A stretch of DNA of 64,000 bases, from NCBI RefSeq assembly GCF_001548475.1, contig NZ_LRUJ01000007.1, positions 105,778 through 169,777 on the forward strand. The letters run 5' to 3'. The notes under the pieces are model-generated. The model had not been told where the DNA came from, did no database searches, and was given only the letters and a program-made list of their open reading frames with translations. Positions within the stretch are counted from its first letter, which is position 1; each line of letters starts with the position of its first letter. A program made the translations under genes and the position numbers. This document shows positions 46,188 through 55,337 of the stretch, piece after piece. Source of the DNA: Bordetella hinzii LMG 13501 (GTDB lineage Bacteria > Pseudomonadota > Gammaproteobacteria > Burkholderiales > Burkholderiaceae_B).

Positions 46188-47073
46188 CGACGCCTTTTTC
46201 GAGTTGCCCCCGCGGCGCATCGCCGTGGGCGATATCGCGCTGGCCGCCCGCGTGGCCGGCCGGGGACCGGCCTTGCTCCTGCTGCACGGCCATCCACAGA
46301 CGCAGGCGATCTGGCATCGTCTCTGGCCGGCCCTCACTCGCCACTTCACCTGTGTGGCCGCCGACCTGCGCGGCTATGGCGACAGCGACAAGCCGCCCGC
46401 CAGCCCCGGCCATGTCGCGCATTCCAAGCGCGTGATGGCCGCCGACATGCTGGCCCTGATGCAGGCCCTGGGATTGCCCCGGTTCTCGGTGCTGGCGCAC
46501 GACCGGGGCGCGCGCGTGGCGCACCGCCTGGGCCTGGACCATCCGGACCACGTCCAACGCATGATGCTGCTGGACATCGCGCCCACGCTGGATATGTACG
46601 AAGGGACGACCCGGGCCTTCGCCCAGGCCTACTACCACTGGTTCTGGCTGATACAGCCCGCACCGTTGCCCGAGACCATGATCGCCCGCGACCCGGCGTT
46701 CTATGTCCGCGGCGTCATGGGCGGGCGCCCCGGAGGCCTGGCGCATTTCTCGCCGCGGGCGCTGGCCGAATACGAGCGCTGCGCGCGCCTGCCCGGTTGG
46801 GCGACCGGCGTTTGCGAGGACTACCGGGCTTCGGCCACGATCGATCTCGAGCACGATCGCGCCTCGCGGCAGGCCGGCCAGCGCCTGGCCATGCCCTTGC
46901 GCGTGCTGTGGGGCGAGCGCGGGGCGGTCGGACGCAATTTCGATGTTTTGACGCTTTGGCGCGCGGTGGCCGCCCAGGTCGACGGCCGGGCGATAGACGC
47001 CGCCCATTATCTGCCCGAAGAGGCGGCCGCCACGGTATTGGAGGAGGCGCTGGATTTCCTGGCCGTCAAGTAA
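46180..47073 (+). CDS. Alpha/beta hydrolase, haloacetate dehalogenase-like
   Basis: A 297-aa hydrolase close in pattern to fluoroacetate dehalogenases: oxyanion LLHGHPQT, RGYGDSDKP, the Asp nucleophile in LAHDRGARVAHR, the lid segment YYHWFWLIQPAPLPE and the catalytic His in AHYLPEE. The nucleophile is Asp, not Ser, which is the dehalogenase/epoxide-hydrolase type. The GTG start at 46180 overlaps the LeuD-like gene by eight bases, so they are co-translated. True dehalogenase activity is unproven. Confidence 0.82.
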   Translation: MSDDAFFELPPRRIAVGDIALAARVAGRGPALLLLHGHPQTQAIWHRLWPALTRHFTCVAADLRGYGDSDKPPASPGHVAHSKRVMAADMLALMQALGLPRFSVLAHDRGARVAHRLGLDHPDHVQRMMLLDIAPTLDMYEGTTRAFAQAYYHWFWLIQPAPLPETMIARDPAFYVRGVMGGRPGGLAHFSPRALAEYERCARLPGWATGVCEDYRASATIDLEHDRASRQAGQRLAMPLRVLWGERGAVGRNFDVLTLWRAVAAQVDGRAIDAAHYLPEEAAATVLEEALDFLAVK

Positions 47074-47134
47074 TCGCCGGCCGCCGATAGGGCTATGCAA
47101 AAAGGGACGTAGGCCGGGTGCTAAGCTTGCGCCC

Positions 47135-47356
47135 ATGAGTAGCCGTGAAGACCCCATCGAACCCGCCGCGACCGGTGCATTCGCCGCCAGCGACTCCCCC
47201 TGCGTGGCCGTTTGTTCCACGTTGTTCGATGATATCTGCCGGGGTTGCGGGCGCACGGCCATGGAAGTCGCCAACTGGGTCTTCATGACCGAGGAAGAAA
47301 AACGCGAAGTCTGGGCGCGCATCCGCGTCCAGGGCTATCCGCGGCGCAATACCTGA
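47135..47356 (+). CDS. DUF1289 family protein
   Basis: A 73-aa protein with the DUF1289 signature: SPCVAVCSTLFDDICRGCGR then a WVFMTEEEKREVW helix. The four cysteines suggest a small metal or Fe-S site. It is a common lone gene in proteobacteria with unknown function. A 61-base gap separates it from the hydrolase gene. Confidence 0.88.
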   Translation: MSSREDPIEPAATGAFAASDSPCVAVCSTLFDDICRGCGRTAMEVANWVFMTEEEKREVWARIRVQGYPRRNT

Positions 47357-47425
47357 GGTTCCCTGTCTTCGCCCTGTCATACGCGGCGGGCCTAATCGAC
47401 CCCATTGTCTCCATGGGGGCCCACC

Positions 47426-48469
47426 ATGCGTATCGCGCTCGTGACCGATGCCTGGCATCCGCAGGTCAATGGCGTTGTCCGGACCTGGACCGCCATGTGC
47501 CGTCTGTTGGCCGAATGGGGCCACGAGGTCCGGGTCATCAGCCCCGAGGGCAGCCGCAGCGTGCCCGCGCCGTCCGAGCCGGACCTGCGCCTGTGCCTGA
47601 CCCCGGGGCGCCAGCTGCGGCGCCGGCTGGGCGACTGGGTGCCCGAGGCCCTGCATATCGCCACAGAAGGGCCGCTGGGCCTGGCCGCGCGGCGCATGGC
47701 GATCAAGCGGGGATGGCGGTTCACGACGTCGTTCCACACTCTGTTTCCGGACTACCTGCAGGCGCGCATGGGCATACCCGCCGGGCTGCCCTGGCGCTAT
47801 ATGCGCTGGTTCCACCGGCCGTCCCAGCGTGTGCTGGTGCCCACCCCCACCGTGGCCGGCATCGTGGCCGCGCGCGGCATCGGCCAACTGAAGATCTGGT
47901 CCCGCGGGGTGGACGCCACGCACTTCCAGCCGGTGGCCTCCGAGGTTTTGGCGCATCTGCCGCGCCCCATCTGGTTGTCGGTCGGCCGCGTGGCCCGGGA
48001 GAAGAATCTGGATGCCTTCCTGTCGCTGGAGTTGCCCGGCAGCAAGGTGGTGGCCGGCGCGGGGCCGGACCTGGCCCGCTTGCGCCGCCAGTTTCCCGCC
48101 GCGCATTTCCTGGGCGGGCAGGGCGATGCCCAACTGCCGGCGCTCTATAGCGCGGCCGATGTGTTCGTGTTTCCCAGCCGGACCGACACCTTTGGCCTGG
48201 TGATGCTGGAGGCCATGGCCTGCGGCACGCCGGTGGCGGCGTTTCGCAGCGAGGCGCCGATGGCGGTGGTGAGCCAGGGCGTCACCGGCGCGCTGGACGA
48301 CGATCTGGGACGCGCCTGCCTGGCCGCGCGCCAGCTGGACCGGCGCCCCGTGCGCGAGTGGGCCTTGACGCGCAGCTGGGACGCCATCGCCCAGGATCTG
48401 CTCTCGGCCCTGGTGCCCATCGATGGTCCGGCCCCCGAAAGCGCGCGCAAGCAGGCGTTGGGTGTCTGA
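47426..48469 (+). CDS. Glycosyltransferase family 4 (MgtA-like)
   Basis: A 347-aa GT-B glycosyltransferase. It starts [19 protein letters not shown], typical of diacylglycerol or mannosyl/glucosyl-transferases of the GT4 family (Bacillus YpjH/MgtA-like). The donor site lies in [20 protein letters not shown] near residue 250 with the E-x7-E motif. The ATG at 47426 was chosen over TTG 47405. Function in glycolipid or surface glycan synthesis is inferred. Confidence 0.85.
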   Translation: MRIALVTDAWHPQVNGVVRTWTAMCRLLAEWGHEVRVISPEGSRSVPAPSEPDLRLCLTPGRQLRRRLGDWVPEALHIATEGPLGLAARRMAIKRGWRFTTSFHTLFPDYLQARMGIPAGLPWRYMRWFHRPSQRVLVPTPTVAGIVAARGIGQLKIWSRGVDATHFQPVASEVLAHLPRPIWLSVGRVAREKNLDAFLSLELPGSKVVAGAGPDLARLRRQFPAAHFLGGQGDAQLPALYSAADVFVFPSRTDTFGLVMLEAMACGTPVAAFRSEAPMAVVSQGVTGALDDDLGRACLAARQLDRRPVREWALTRSWDAIAQDLLSALVPIDGPAPESARKQALGV

Positions 48470-48521
48470 TCCGGCCGGCAGGGGTTTCCGCGGACTCGGC
48501 CGACCCGCTACAATGCCGGCT

Positions 48522-48630
48522 ATCCCTGAGGAGCGCTGCGACGAAAGCCGGACACGACGGCTCGCCAGGCTCAGGAATCCTTGTCCAGGCGCCGCGTCTC
48601 GCGCGGCGCCTATGCAACGGCGCTCACCTT
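48522..48630 (+). ncRNA. S-adenosylhomocysteine riboswitch
   Basis: The leader of ahcY has the SAH riboswitch core: P1 CCTGAG (48525-48530) with CTCAGG (48570-48575), GAGGAGCGCTGCGACG in the binding core, GCCAGGCTC, and the downstream pseudoknot strand GCAACGGCGCTC (48614-48625). A TACAAT -10 box lies at 48509-48514. High SAH should raise expression of SAH hydrolase. Confidence 0.9.
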
Positions 48631-48728
48631 AGCCGCTAGGCCGGCAAGGTGGTGGCGCCGTGTCTTCATGGTTCTTCACGCCGGCCGGCCCAGTGTGCGC
48701 CGTTCATCTTTACGTGGAGATCTACACC

Positions 48729-50150
<1,422 letters not shown>

Positions 50151-50211
50151 GCCGGGGGATGTAGCACAATAGGAGTGGCCCTCGTGGCCACCCTTCTTAC
50201 AGGAGATCGAT

Positions 50212-50547
50212 ATGGCATTGATTCTGGTCTGGATCCTGAACGCCGTGGCGCTGTTGGCCGTGGCCTATCTCTTGCCCGGCATCGCCGTGGCCAGTTTCGG
50301 CTCGGCGCTCGTCGCCGCGCTGGTGCTGGGCCTGCTGAACATGCTGGTCAAGCCCGTCCTGGTGCTGCTGACGCTGCCCATCACCATCGTCACGCTCGGT
50401 CTCTTCCTGATTGTCCTGAACGCCTTGTTGTTCTGGCTGGCCGGCTCCATCCTGCGCGGCTTCCAGGTCAATGGCTTCTGGTGGGCCGTGGCGGGTGCGA
50501 TTCTCTACAGCATCATCTCGGGCCTGCTGTCCAAACTCATACCCTGA
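50212..50547 (+). CDS. Four-TM phage-holin superfamily IV (YvlD-like) membrane protein
   Basis: A 111-aa membrane protein with four hydrophobic segments. The stretch LGLLNMLVKPVLVLLTLPIT is diagnostic of the YvlD/holin-IV family, which is chromosomal despite the name. It sits between ahcY and metF and overlaps metF by one base (TGATG). A ribosome site AGGAGAT precedes it. Function unknown. Confidence 0.88.
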   Translation: MALILVWILNAVALLAVAYLLPGIAVASFGSALVAALVLGLLNMLVKPVLVLLTLPITIVTLGLFLIVLNALLFWLAGSILRGFQVNGFWWAVAGAILYSIISGLLSKLIP

Positions 50548-51389
50548 TGACCGACTCAACCTCTCCCGCGCTCAGCCTGGAGTTTTTCCCGCCGCGAGAC
50601 ATCGCCGCGCAGGAAAGGCTGGTGCGCGCGGCCAAGCAGATGCTGGCCATCCGCCCGCGCTATGTGAGCGTGACCTTCGGCGCGGGCGGCTCCACGCGCG
50701 CCGGCACCGAAGAGACCGTGCGCACGCTGACCAACCTCGGCTGCGACGCGGCGCCGCACCTGTCCTGCATCGGCGCCTCGCGCGAGCAGCTGCGCGAGAT
50801 CCTCAACCACTATCGCGAAGCCGGCGTGCATCGCGTGGTGGCCTTGCGCGGCGACCTGCCCTCGGGCATGGGGGGCGATGCCGGCGAGTTGCGCTATGCC
50901 AGCGACCTGGTGCGTTTCATCCGCGAGGAAACCGGCGATTGGTTCCACATCGAAGTGGCCGCCTATCCCGAGATGCACCCGCAGGCCGCCAGCCCCACGG
51001 CCGATCTCGACCATTTCGTGGCCAAGGTCCAGGCCGGCGCGGATGCCGCGATCACGCAATATTTCTTCAATGCCGACGCCTATTTCGACTTCGTCGACCG
51101 GGCGCAGGCGCGTGGCGTGGCCATCCCCATCGTGCCGGGCATCATGCCCATCACCAACTATAGCCAGCTTTCGCGCTTTTCCGAGATGTGCGGCGCGGAG
51201 CTGCCGCGCTGGATACGCCTGCGCCTGGCCGAGTTCGGTGACGACAAGGCCTCGATCCGGGCCTTTGGCGTGGACGTGGTGACCGAGCTCTGCCAGACCT
51301 TGCTGGACAATGGCGTGCCCGGTCTGCACTTCTATACCCTGAACCAGTCGGAAGCGACCCTGGGCATCTGGAAGAACCTGCAGCTCTAA
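50547..51389 (+). CDS. metF: 5,10-methylenetetrahydrofolate reductase
   Basis: A 280-aa FAD enzyme making 5-methyl-THF for methionine synthesis. SLEFFPPRDIAAQE (N-terminus), VTFGAGGSTRAGT, and the FAD-site blocks RVVALRGDLPSG and AAYPEMHPQA are present. TQYFFNADAYFDFVDRA near residue 180 is typical. With metK and ahcY nearby, the methyl-cycle genes are loosely clustered. Confidence 0.96.
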   Translation: MTDSTSPALSLEFFPPRDIAAQERLVRAAKQMLAIRPRYVSVTFGAGGSTRAGTEETVRTLTNLGCDAAPHLSCIGASREQLREILNHYREAGVHRVVALRGDLPSGMGGDAGELRYASDLVRFIREETGDWFHIEVAAYPEMHPQAASPTADLDHFVAKVQAGADAAITQYFFNADAYFDFVDRAQARGVAIPIVPGIMPITNYSQLSRFSEMCGAELPRWIRLRLAEFGDDKASIRAFGVDVVTELCQTLLDNGVPGLHFYTLNQSEATLGIWKNLQL

Positions 51390-51392
51390 GGC

Positions 51393-51419
51393 AAAAAAAG
51401 GTGGCTCCCGCCGGGAGCC
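51393..51419 (-). terminator. Intrinsic terminator of the second Bug gene
   Basis: The stem GGCTCCC/GGGAGCC (loop of three) is next to seven A residues on the plus strand, a U-tract for minus-strand transcripts. It serves the convergent Bug gene and may also limit metF readthrough. Confidence 0.85.
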
Positions 51420-51439
51420 GCCCGCCCGCCGGCAGAACC

Positions 51440-52429
51440 TTATTGCGGTTCGATGCCGGCTTTTTTCATCATGCCGCCCCACTTGGTCGTTTCCGATTGC
51501 AGCCAGGTATGCAGGCCTTCGGGCGTCTGCTTGGCCGGCGGGACGATCTCGGCGCCCAGCTCGTTCATCTTGGTGGCGAACGCGGGGTCCTTCAGCGCGA
51601 TGCGCAGCGCCTCGTTGATGCGGTCTATGGTGGCCTTGGGCGTGCCCTTGGGGGCATAGATGCCGTGCCAGACCATGACTTCGAAGCCCTTCAGCCCGCT
51701 TTCTTGCAGGGTGGGGGCATCGGGCAGGGCCTTGATGCGCTCCAGCGTGGTCACGCCATAGAGCTTGACGCTGCCGCCCTTGATCTGCGGCAGCGTCTGG
51801 GTAGTCTGGTCGCACAACACATCGACCTGGCCGCCCAGCAGCGCGCTCATGGCCGGCGCCGTGCCGGCATAGGGGATTTCCGTGAACTGCGTGCCCAGCG
51901 CATCCTGCAGCAGCGTGCCGCACAGCTGCGACACCGCGCCGGGACCGGCGTTGGCCAGGTTGATCTTGTTGCCGTTGGCGCGCGCATAGGCGATGAAGGC
52001 CGGCATGTCGTTGGGCGGCAGGCTCTTGCGGCCCATCAGCGTCATGGGCACGTCGGCCACCTGCCCGATGTATTCGAAGTCCTTCAGCGGATCGTAGGGC
52101 AGCTTTTTGTAGAGCGCCGGTGCCGTCGCCATGCCATTGTGGTGGATGAGCAGCGTGTAGCCGTCGGGATGGGCCCGCGAAACGAAGGACGGGCCCAGCG
52201 TGCCGCCCGCGCCGGTGCGGTTTTCGACCACGATGGGCTGGCCCAGCGTCTTGCTCATGGAGGCGCCCAGCGAGCGGGCCACGACATCGGTGGGACCTCC
52301 GGCCGCGAAGGGCACGACCAGGGTCAAGGGGTGCGTGGGATAGTTCTTGTCTTGCGCCTGGGCGCTCAGGGACAGCAGTCCGCCCAGGGCCAACAGGGCC
52401 GCGCGGCGGCTCATCGGGATACGCTTCAT
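51440..52429 (-). CDS. Bug-family tripartite tricarboxylate receptor, second copy
   Basis: A 329-aa periplasmic receptor of the Bug/TctC type. The signal peptide runs to ALGGLLSLSAQAQ, followed by YPTHPLTLVVPFAAGGPTD and VVENRTGAGGTLG. The mature body has the usual TctC segments. The ATG at 52429 was chosen since the upstream in-frame region is not conserved. It stands alone, without regulator or membrane subunits beside it. Substrate unknown. Confidence 0.92.
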   Translation of the reverse strand: MKRIPMSRRAALLALGGLLSLSAQAQDKNYPTHPLTLVVPFAAGGPTDVVARSLGASMSKTLGQPIVVENRTGAGGTLGPSFVSRAHPDGYTLLIHHNGMATAPALYKKLPYDPLKDFEYIGQVADVPMTLMGRKSLPPNDMPAFIAYARANGNKINLANAGPGAVSQLCGTLLQDALGTQFTEIPYAGTAPAMSALLGGQVDVLCDQTTQTLPQIKGGSVKLYGVTTLERIKALPDAPTLQESGLKGFEVMVWHGIYAPKGTPKATIDRINEALRIALKDPAFATKMNELGAEIVPPAKQTPEGLHTWLQSETTKWGGMMKKAGIEPQ

Positions 52430-52702
52430 CAAAGTCTCACTCCGTTTTTCTGGTCCGCCGTCGCCGGCGCGCCTTGTGGGCGAGCGGGCCGATGGCGGCG
52501 ATTGGCTAGTGTGAGCGAGAGCGGGCGGCCTGGCTATTCGCGATTCCGGAAATCCCACTTCGGCGGCGCCAAATGGGGATTTGCCCTAGCGTCGGTCTGA
52601 AATTCGGCTTGGCGCCCCGAGCCCTCCCCAGGCGGATGAGAGCATGAAGCCGTCACTTCCACATTGTGTCTGTCCAGGCACATCTCACCCAGGGGGCTCT
52701 CC

Positions 52703-52966
52703 ATGCACCATTCCACATTCATTTCCCTGAAAGCCGCCGCCGCGCTGGCCGCCACGCTGCTGGCTTCCGCCGCCACGGCGGGCCAAGGCGCCGACCAGGC
52801 TTGCGGCGCCGGCACCTGCGGCAAGAAAGAAACCTCCCAGCCTCAGCGCGATGCAGGCGACGTGAATAAAAAAGACAAGAAAAAGCCCGGCGAGACCGCG
52901 CCGTCGACGTCCGACGTCCCCGAGGCGGGGTGCGGCAAAAAGGATGCCGCATGCGTCAAGCGCTAG
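52703..52966 (+). CDS. Bufferin-like secreted Cys peptide (RiPP precursor candidate)
   Basis: An 87-aa peptide with a signal sequence of about 26 residues (LAATLLASAATA). The mature part is very polar, with four cysteines at positions 34, 39, 77 and 84 in two pairs, CGAGTC and CGKKDAAC. CGKK occurs twice (39-42 and 77-80). A Lys/Asp-rich linker separates the pairs. It precedes an MNIO enzyme, so it is the likely substrate. Bufferin precursors are secreted Cys peptides modified by such enzymes and bind copper. The sequence is not a plain DUF2282 protein and is closer in style to the CG-repeat (HvfA) group. Confidence 0.75.
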   Translation: MHHSTFISLKAAAALAATLLASAATAGQGADQACGAGTCGKKETSQPQRDAGDVNKKDKKKPGETAPSTSDVPEAGCGKKDAACVKR

Positions 52967-53766
52967 GCGGGCCAGGGGTCGGCCTGGGCTATCGCCGAGA
53001 AATGGCCGCTTGGGACATGTCCGCCATACAGGCGGATTTTTTTGAAGTCGTCCCCGAGAACTGGTTGCGACGTGATCGCGCCCCCCTGCATCGCCTGCTG
53101 GCCAGCGGTCGCGGCATAGCCTTGCATGGGGTCTCACTGAATCTTGGCGGCCAGGCGCCGGTGGATGCGGGCTTCCTGCGATCGGTCGCCGCGCTGATGC
53201 GCGAATTAGGCAGCGATCGCTATTCCGACCATCTCGCCGCCAGCGGCGATGCCCACCAGCTCTACGATCTCTTTCCCATTCCCTTCACGAGACCCGAGGT
53301 GCGGCGCGTGGCCGACCGTATCCGTCAGGCGCAGGACATCCTGGGCCAGGCCATAGGCATAGAGAACAGCACCTGGTACACCAATGTGGGCGAAATGCGC
53401 GAGGCGGAGTTTCTGGCCGAGATCGCCGAGCGCGCGGATTGCGCCATCGTGCTCGACCTGAACAACATCGACGTCAATCACAAGAACCACGGTGGCGACG
53501 ATATCGGGTCTTTCCTGGGCCGCATCGACCTGTCGCGCGTGAGCTACCTCCATGTTGCCGGCCATGAATTCGATACCCGCTTCGGCATGTACATCGATAC
53601 CCACAGCCGGCCGGTAGGCGAGGAGACAGCGCGATGGGCGAGGCATCTGCTCGAGCGGCACGGGCTTGCTGTGCTGCTGGAGTGGGACAACGACGTGCCC
53701 GGACCCGAGGCCATCAACGAGGAGCTCGCATGCCTGCAGGCTTTTATGACTACGTCCGGGGGCTGA
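52951..53766 (+). CDS. DUF692 / MNIO-family oxidative enzyme (BufB-like)
   Basis: A 271-aa TIM-barrel enzyme of the multinuclear non-heme iron family that modifies cysteines in RiPP precursors. Candidate iron ligands are H59 (ALHGVSLNLGG), H94 (SDHLA), E138 (GIENSTW), D169 with N171/N172 (LDLNNIDVNHKN), H201/H205 (LHVAGHEFD), D217/H219 (IDTHSR) and E244/D246 (LEWDND). The ATG at 52951 overlaps the precursor by 16 bases and has AAAAGGA at the right distance. It should work with the short DUF2063 partner. Confidence 0.88.
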   Translation: MRQALGGPGVGLGYRREMAAWDMSAIQADFFEVVPENWLRRDRAPLHRLLASGRGIALHGVSLNLGGQAPVDAGFLRSVAALMRELGSDRYSDHLAASGDAHQLYDLFPIPFTRPEVRRVADRIRQAQDILGQAIGIENSTWYTNVGEMREAEFLAEIAERADCAIVLDLNNIDVNHKNHGGDDIGSFLGRIDLSRVSYLHVAGHEFDTRFGMYIDTHSRPVGEETARWARHLLERHGLAVLLEWDNDVPGPEAINEELACLQAFMTTSGG

Positions 53767-54002
53767 GCGAGCAGGTGCCGGCCGGCTATAGCGCGGCTGG
53801 CATGCGCGTCTACCGCCATCTGGTCTATTTAGGCGCAAGCCAGATGGTGGATGCGGGTTTTCCGGGCCTGCGCGACGGGATGGGCGAAGCGGCTTGGCGC
53901 CTCCTCATCGAGGGCTTTGTGCGGCAGTCCGCCTGGACGTCGCACTTCTATGGAGATCTACAGAATGAGTTTCGGGATTTTGTCTCGCGCGCGGCGGCAT
54001 GA
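53730..54002 (+). CDS. Short DUF2063 (BufC/HvfC N-domain) partner protein
   Basis: A 90-aa protein matching only the N-terminal domain of DUF2063 proteins (RVYRHLVYLGASQMVDAGFP, then a helix ending HFYGDLQNEFRDFV). Family members usually have about 240-260 residues; the second domain is absent. The ATG at 53730 has GAGGAG upstream and overlaps the enzyme gene by 37 bases. The protein should present the precursor to the MNIO enzyme. The next gene again overlaps it by 38 bases. Confidence 0.75.
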   Translation: MPAGFYDYVRGLSEQVPAGYSAAGMRVYRHLVYLGASQMVDAGFPGLRDGMGEAAWRLLIEGFVRQSAWTSHFYGDLQNEFRDFVSRAAA

Positions 54003-54438
54003 GCCGGCCCTGGCCTTGCTCTTGCTGCGCCTCTGGGCGGGCTGGGAGTTCGCGCGGGCGGGATGGGTCAAGCTGGGCGGGGGGATGCAGGCGCCCGCCT
54101 GGTTTCGCGGCCTGGACATGCCTATCCCCCAGTCCTGGCTGCCGGCGGATGTCAATTGGCTGGCCGCCGGGATTCTTGAGTTGCTGCTGGGGCTGGCGCT
54201 TATCGTCGGGCTGAGCACGCGCTGGGCCGCCGGCCTGTTGCTTTATATCGTCTTCGTGGCCGTTTATGCGGTGCATTTCGATTTGGGCTGGAAGGGCTGG
54301 AACCAGATCGACACCGATGATGGTCTGGGCTTCAAGGTGCCCCTGATGCTGGCCTTGATGTTGTTCGCCTTGTTTGCCTGCGGTGCCGGTAGCTTTTCCG
54401 TGGACAGGCTGATGCTGGGCCGGCGGAAAGCGGGCTAA
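53965..54438 (+). CDS. DoxX-family membrane protein (BufD-like)
   Basis: A 157-aa inner-membrane protein with four hydrophobic segments. LLLLRLWAGWEFARAGWVKL near the start is the DoxX signature. DoxX proteins often close bufferin-type operons. I chose the ATG at 53965 because GGAGAT lies eight bases before it; ATG 53950 is possible. Its stop overlaps the stop of the convergent Anbu gene. Confidence 0.82.
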   Translation: MSFGILSRARRHEPALALLLLRLWAGWEFARAGWVKLGGGMQAPAWFRGLDMPIPQSWLPADVNWLAAGILELLLGLALIVGLSTRWAAGLLLYIVFVAVYAVHFDLGWKGWNQIDTDDGLGFKVPLMLALMLFALFACGAGSFSVDRLMLGRRKAG

Positions 54439-55298
54439 TTGGCCTGCGTCGGCGCGCCGCCCTGGGCCAGCAGCTGTGGCGCGGCATAGCGGTTGCCGGC
54501 CATCCCGGCCGGCAGGATACGCATGGGCTGGTGCACACGGTGCGCCGGCACCAGCGAATCGGGGTCTTCGGGCCGGCTCCATAGCGGATCGGGGATCTCG
54601 GCGAAGACTTGGCGCAGCCTTTCCCCCCAGGTGCCGCGTATCATGGCGAAGTACTCGTTGTGCTCGTCGATGCTGGAGAAATGCGTCACCCGCAGGGCGT
54701 CGGCCTCATACACCAGCAGATCCAGCGGCAAGCCGACCGAGAGGTTGGATCGCAGCGTGGAGTCCATCGAGATGAGGGCGCATTTGGCGGCTTCGTCCAG
54801 CGGCGTATCCGGGCGCAGCACGCGATCCAGGATGGGCTTGCCGTACTTGGCCTCGCCGATCTGGAAATACGGGCACTCGGGTGTGGCCTCGATGAAGTTG
54901 CCCGCCGCATAGACCTGGAACAAGCGGCAGGCCGCGGTGCCGATCTGGCCGCCGAAGATCAGGTTGATATTGAATTCCACGCCCTGTTCGCGCAGCGCCT
55001 GCGCATCGCGTTCATAGACCAGCCGTATGGCGTGTCCCACACGCCGGGCCGCCTCGAACATATTGGGCACGCGCCATATCGAATCGGGCCGTTGGGCGTT
55101 TTCCTGGGCCAGCACATTAAGCACGGCCTGGCTGATGGCCAGATTGCCGGAGGTCATGAGCACCATGACACGGTCGCCCGGCAGCTCGAAGACATGCAGC
55201 TTGCGGAAAATGCTGATCTGGTCGACGCCGGCATTGGTGCGCGAGTCGGAAAGGAAGACCAGGCCCTGGTTCAGCTGGGCTGCGATGCAGTAGGTCAT
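54435..55298 (-). CDS. Anbu, ancestral proteasome-like peptidase
   Basis: A 287-aa Ntn-hydrolase of the Anbu (COG3484) family, related to HslV and the 20S proteasome. After Met removal the nucleophile would be Thr1 (TYCIAAQLNQGLVFLSDSRT), with Asp17 and Lys32 (IFRKLHVF) as expected catalytic partners. It is longer than HslV (179 aa), as usual for Anbu. It is the last gene of an operon with transglutaminase, alpha-E and ATP-grasp genes, the standard Anbu neighbourhood. Its substrate is unknown. Confidence 0.9.
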   Translation of the reverse strand: MTYCIAAQLNQGLVFLSDSRTNAGVDQISIFRKLHVFELPGDRVMVLMTSGNLAISQAVLNVLAQENAQRPDSIWRVPNMFEAARRVGHAIRLVYERDAQALREQGVEFNINLIFGGQIGTAACRLFQVYAAGNFIEATPECPYFQIGEAKYGKPILDRVLRPDTPLDEAAKCALISMDSTLRSNLSVGLPLDLLVYEADALRVTHFSSIDEHNEYFAMIRGTWGERLRQVFAEIPDPLWSRPEDPDSLVPAHRVHQPMRILPAGMAGNRYAAPQLLAQGGAPTQAN

Positions 55299-55337
55299 GG
55301 CGCGGACGGCAAGAAAGAAGGATGTGGGGGATGCGGT

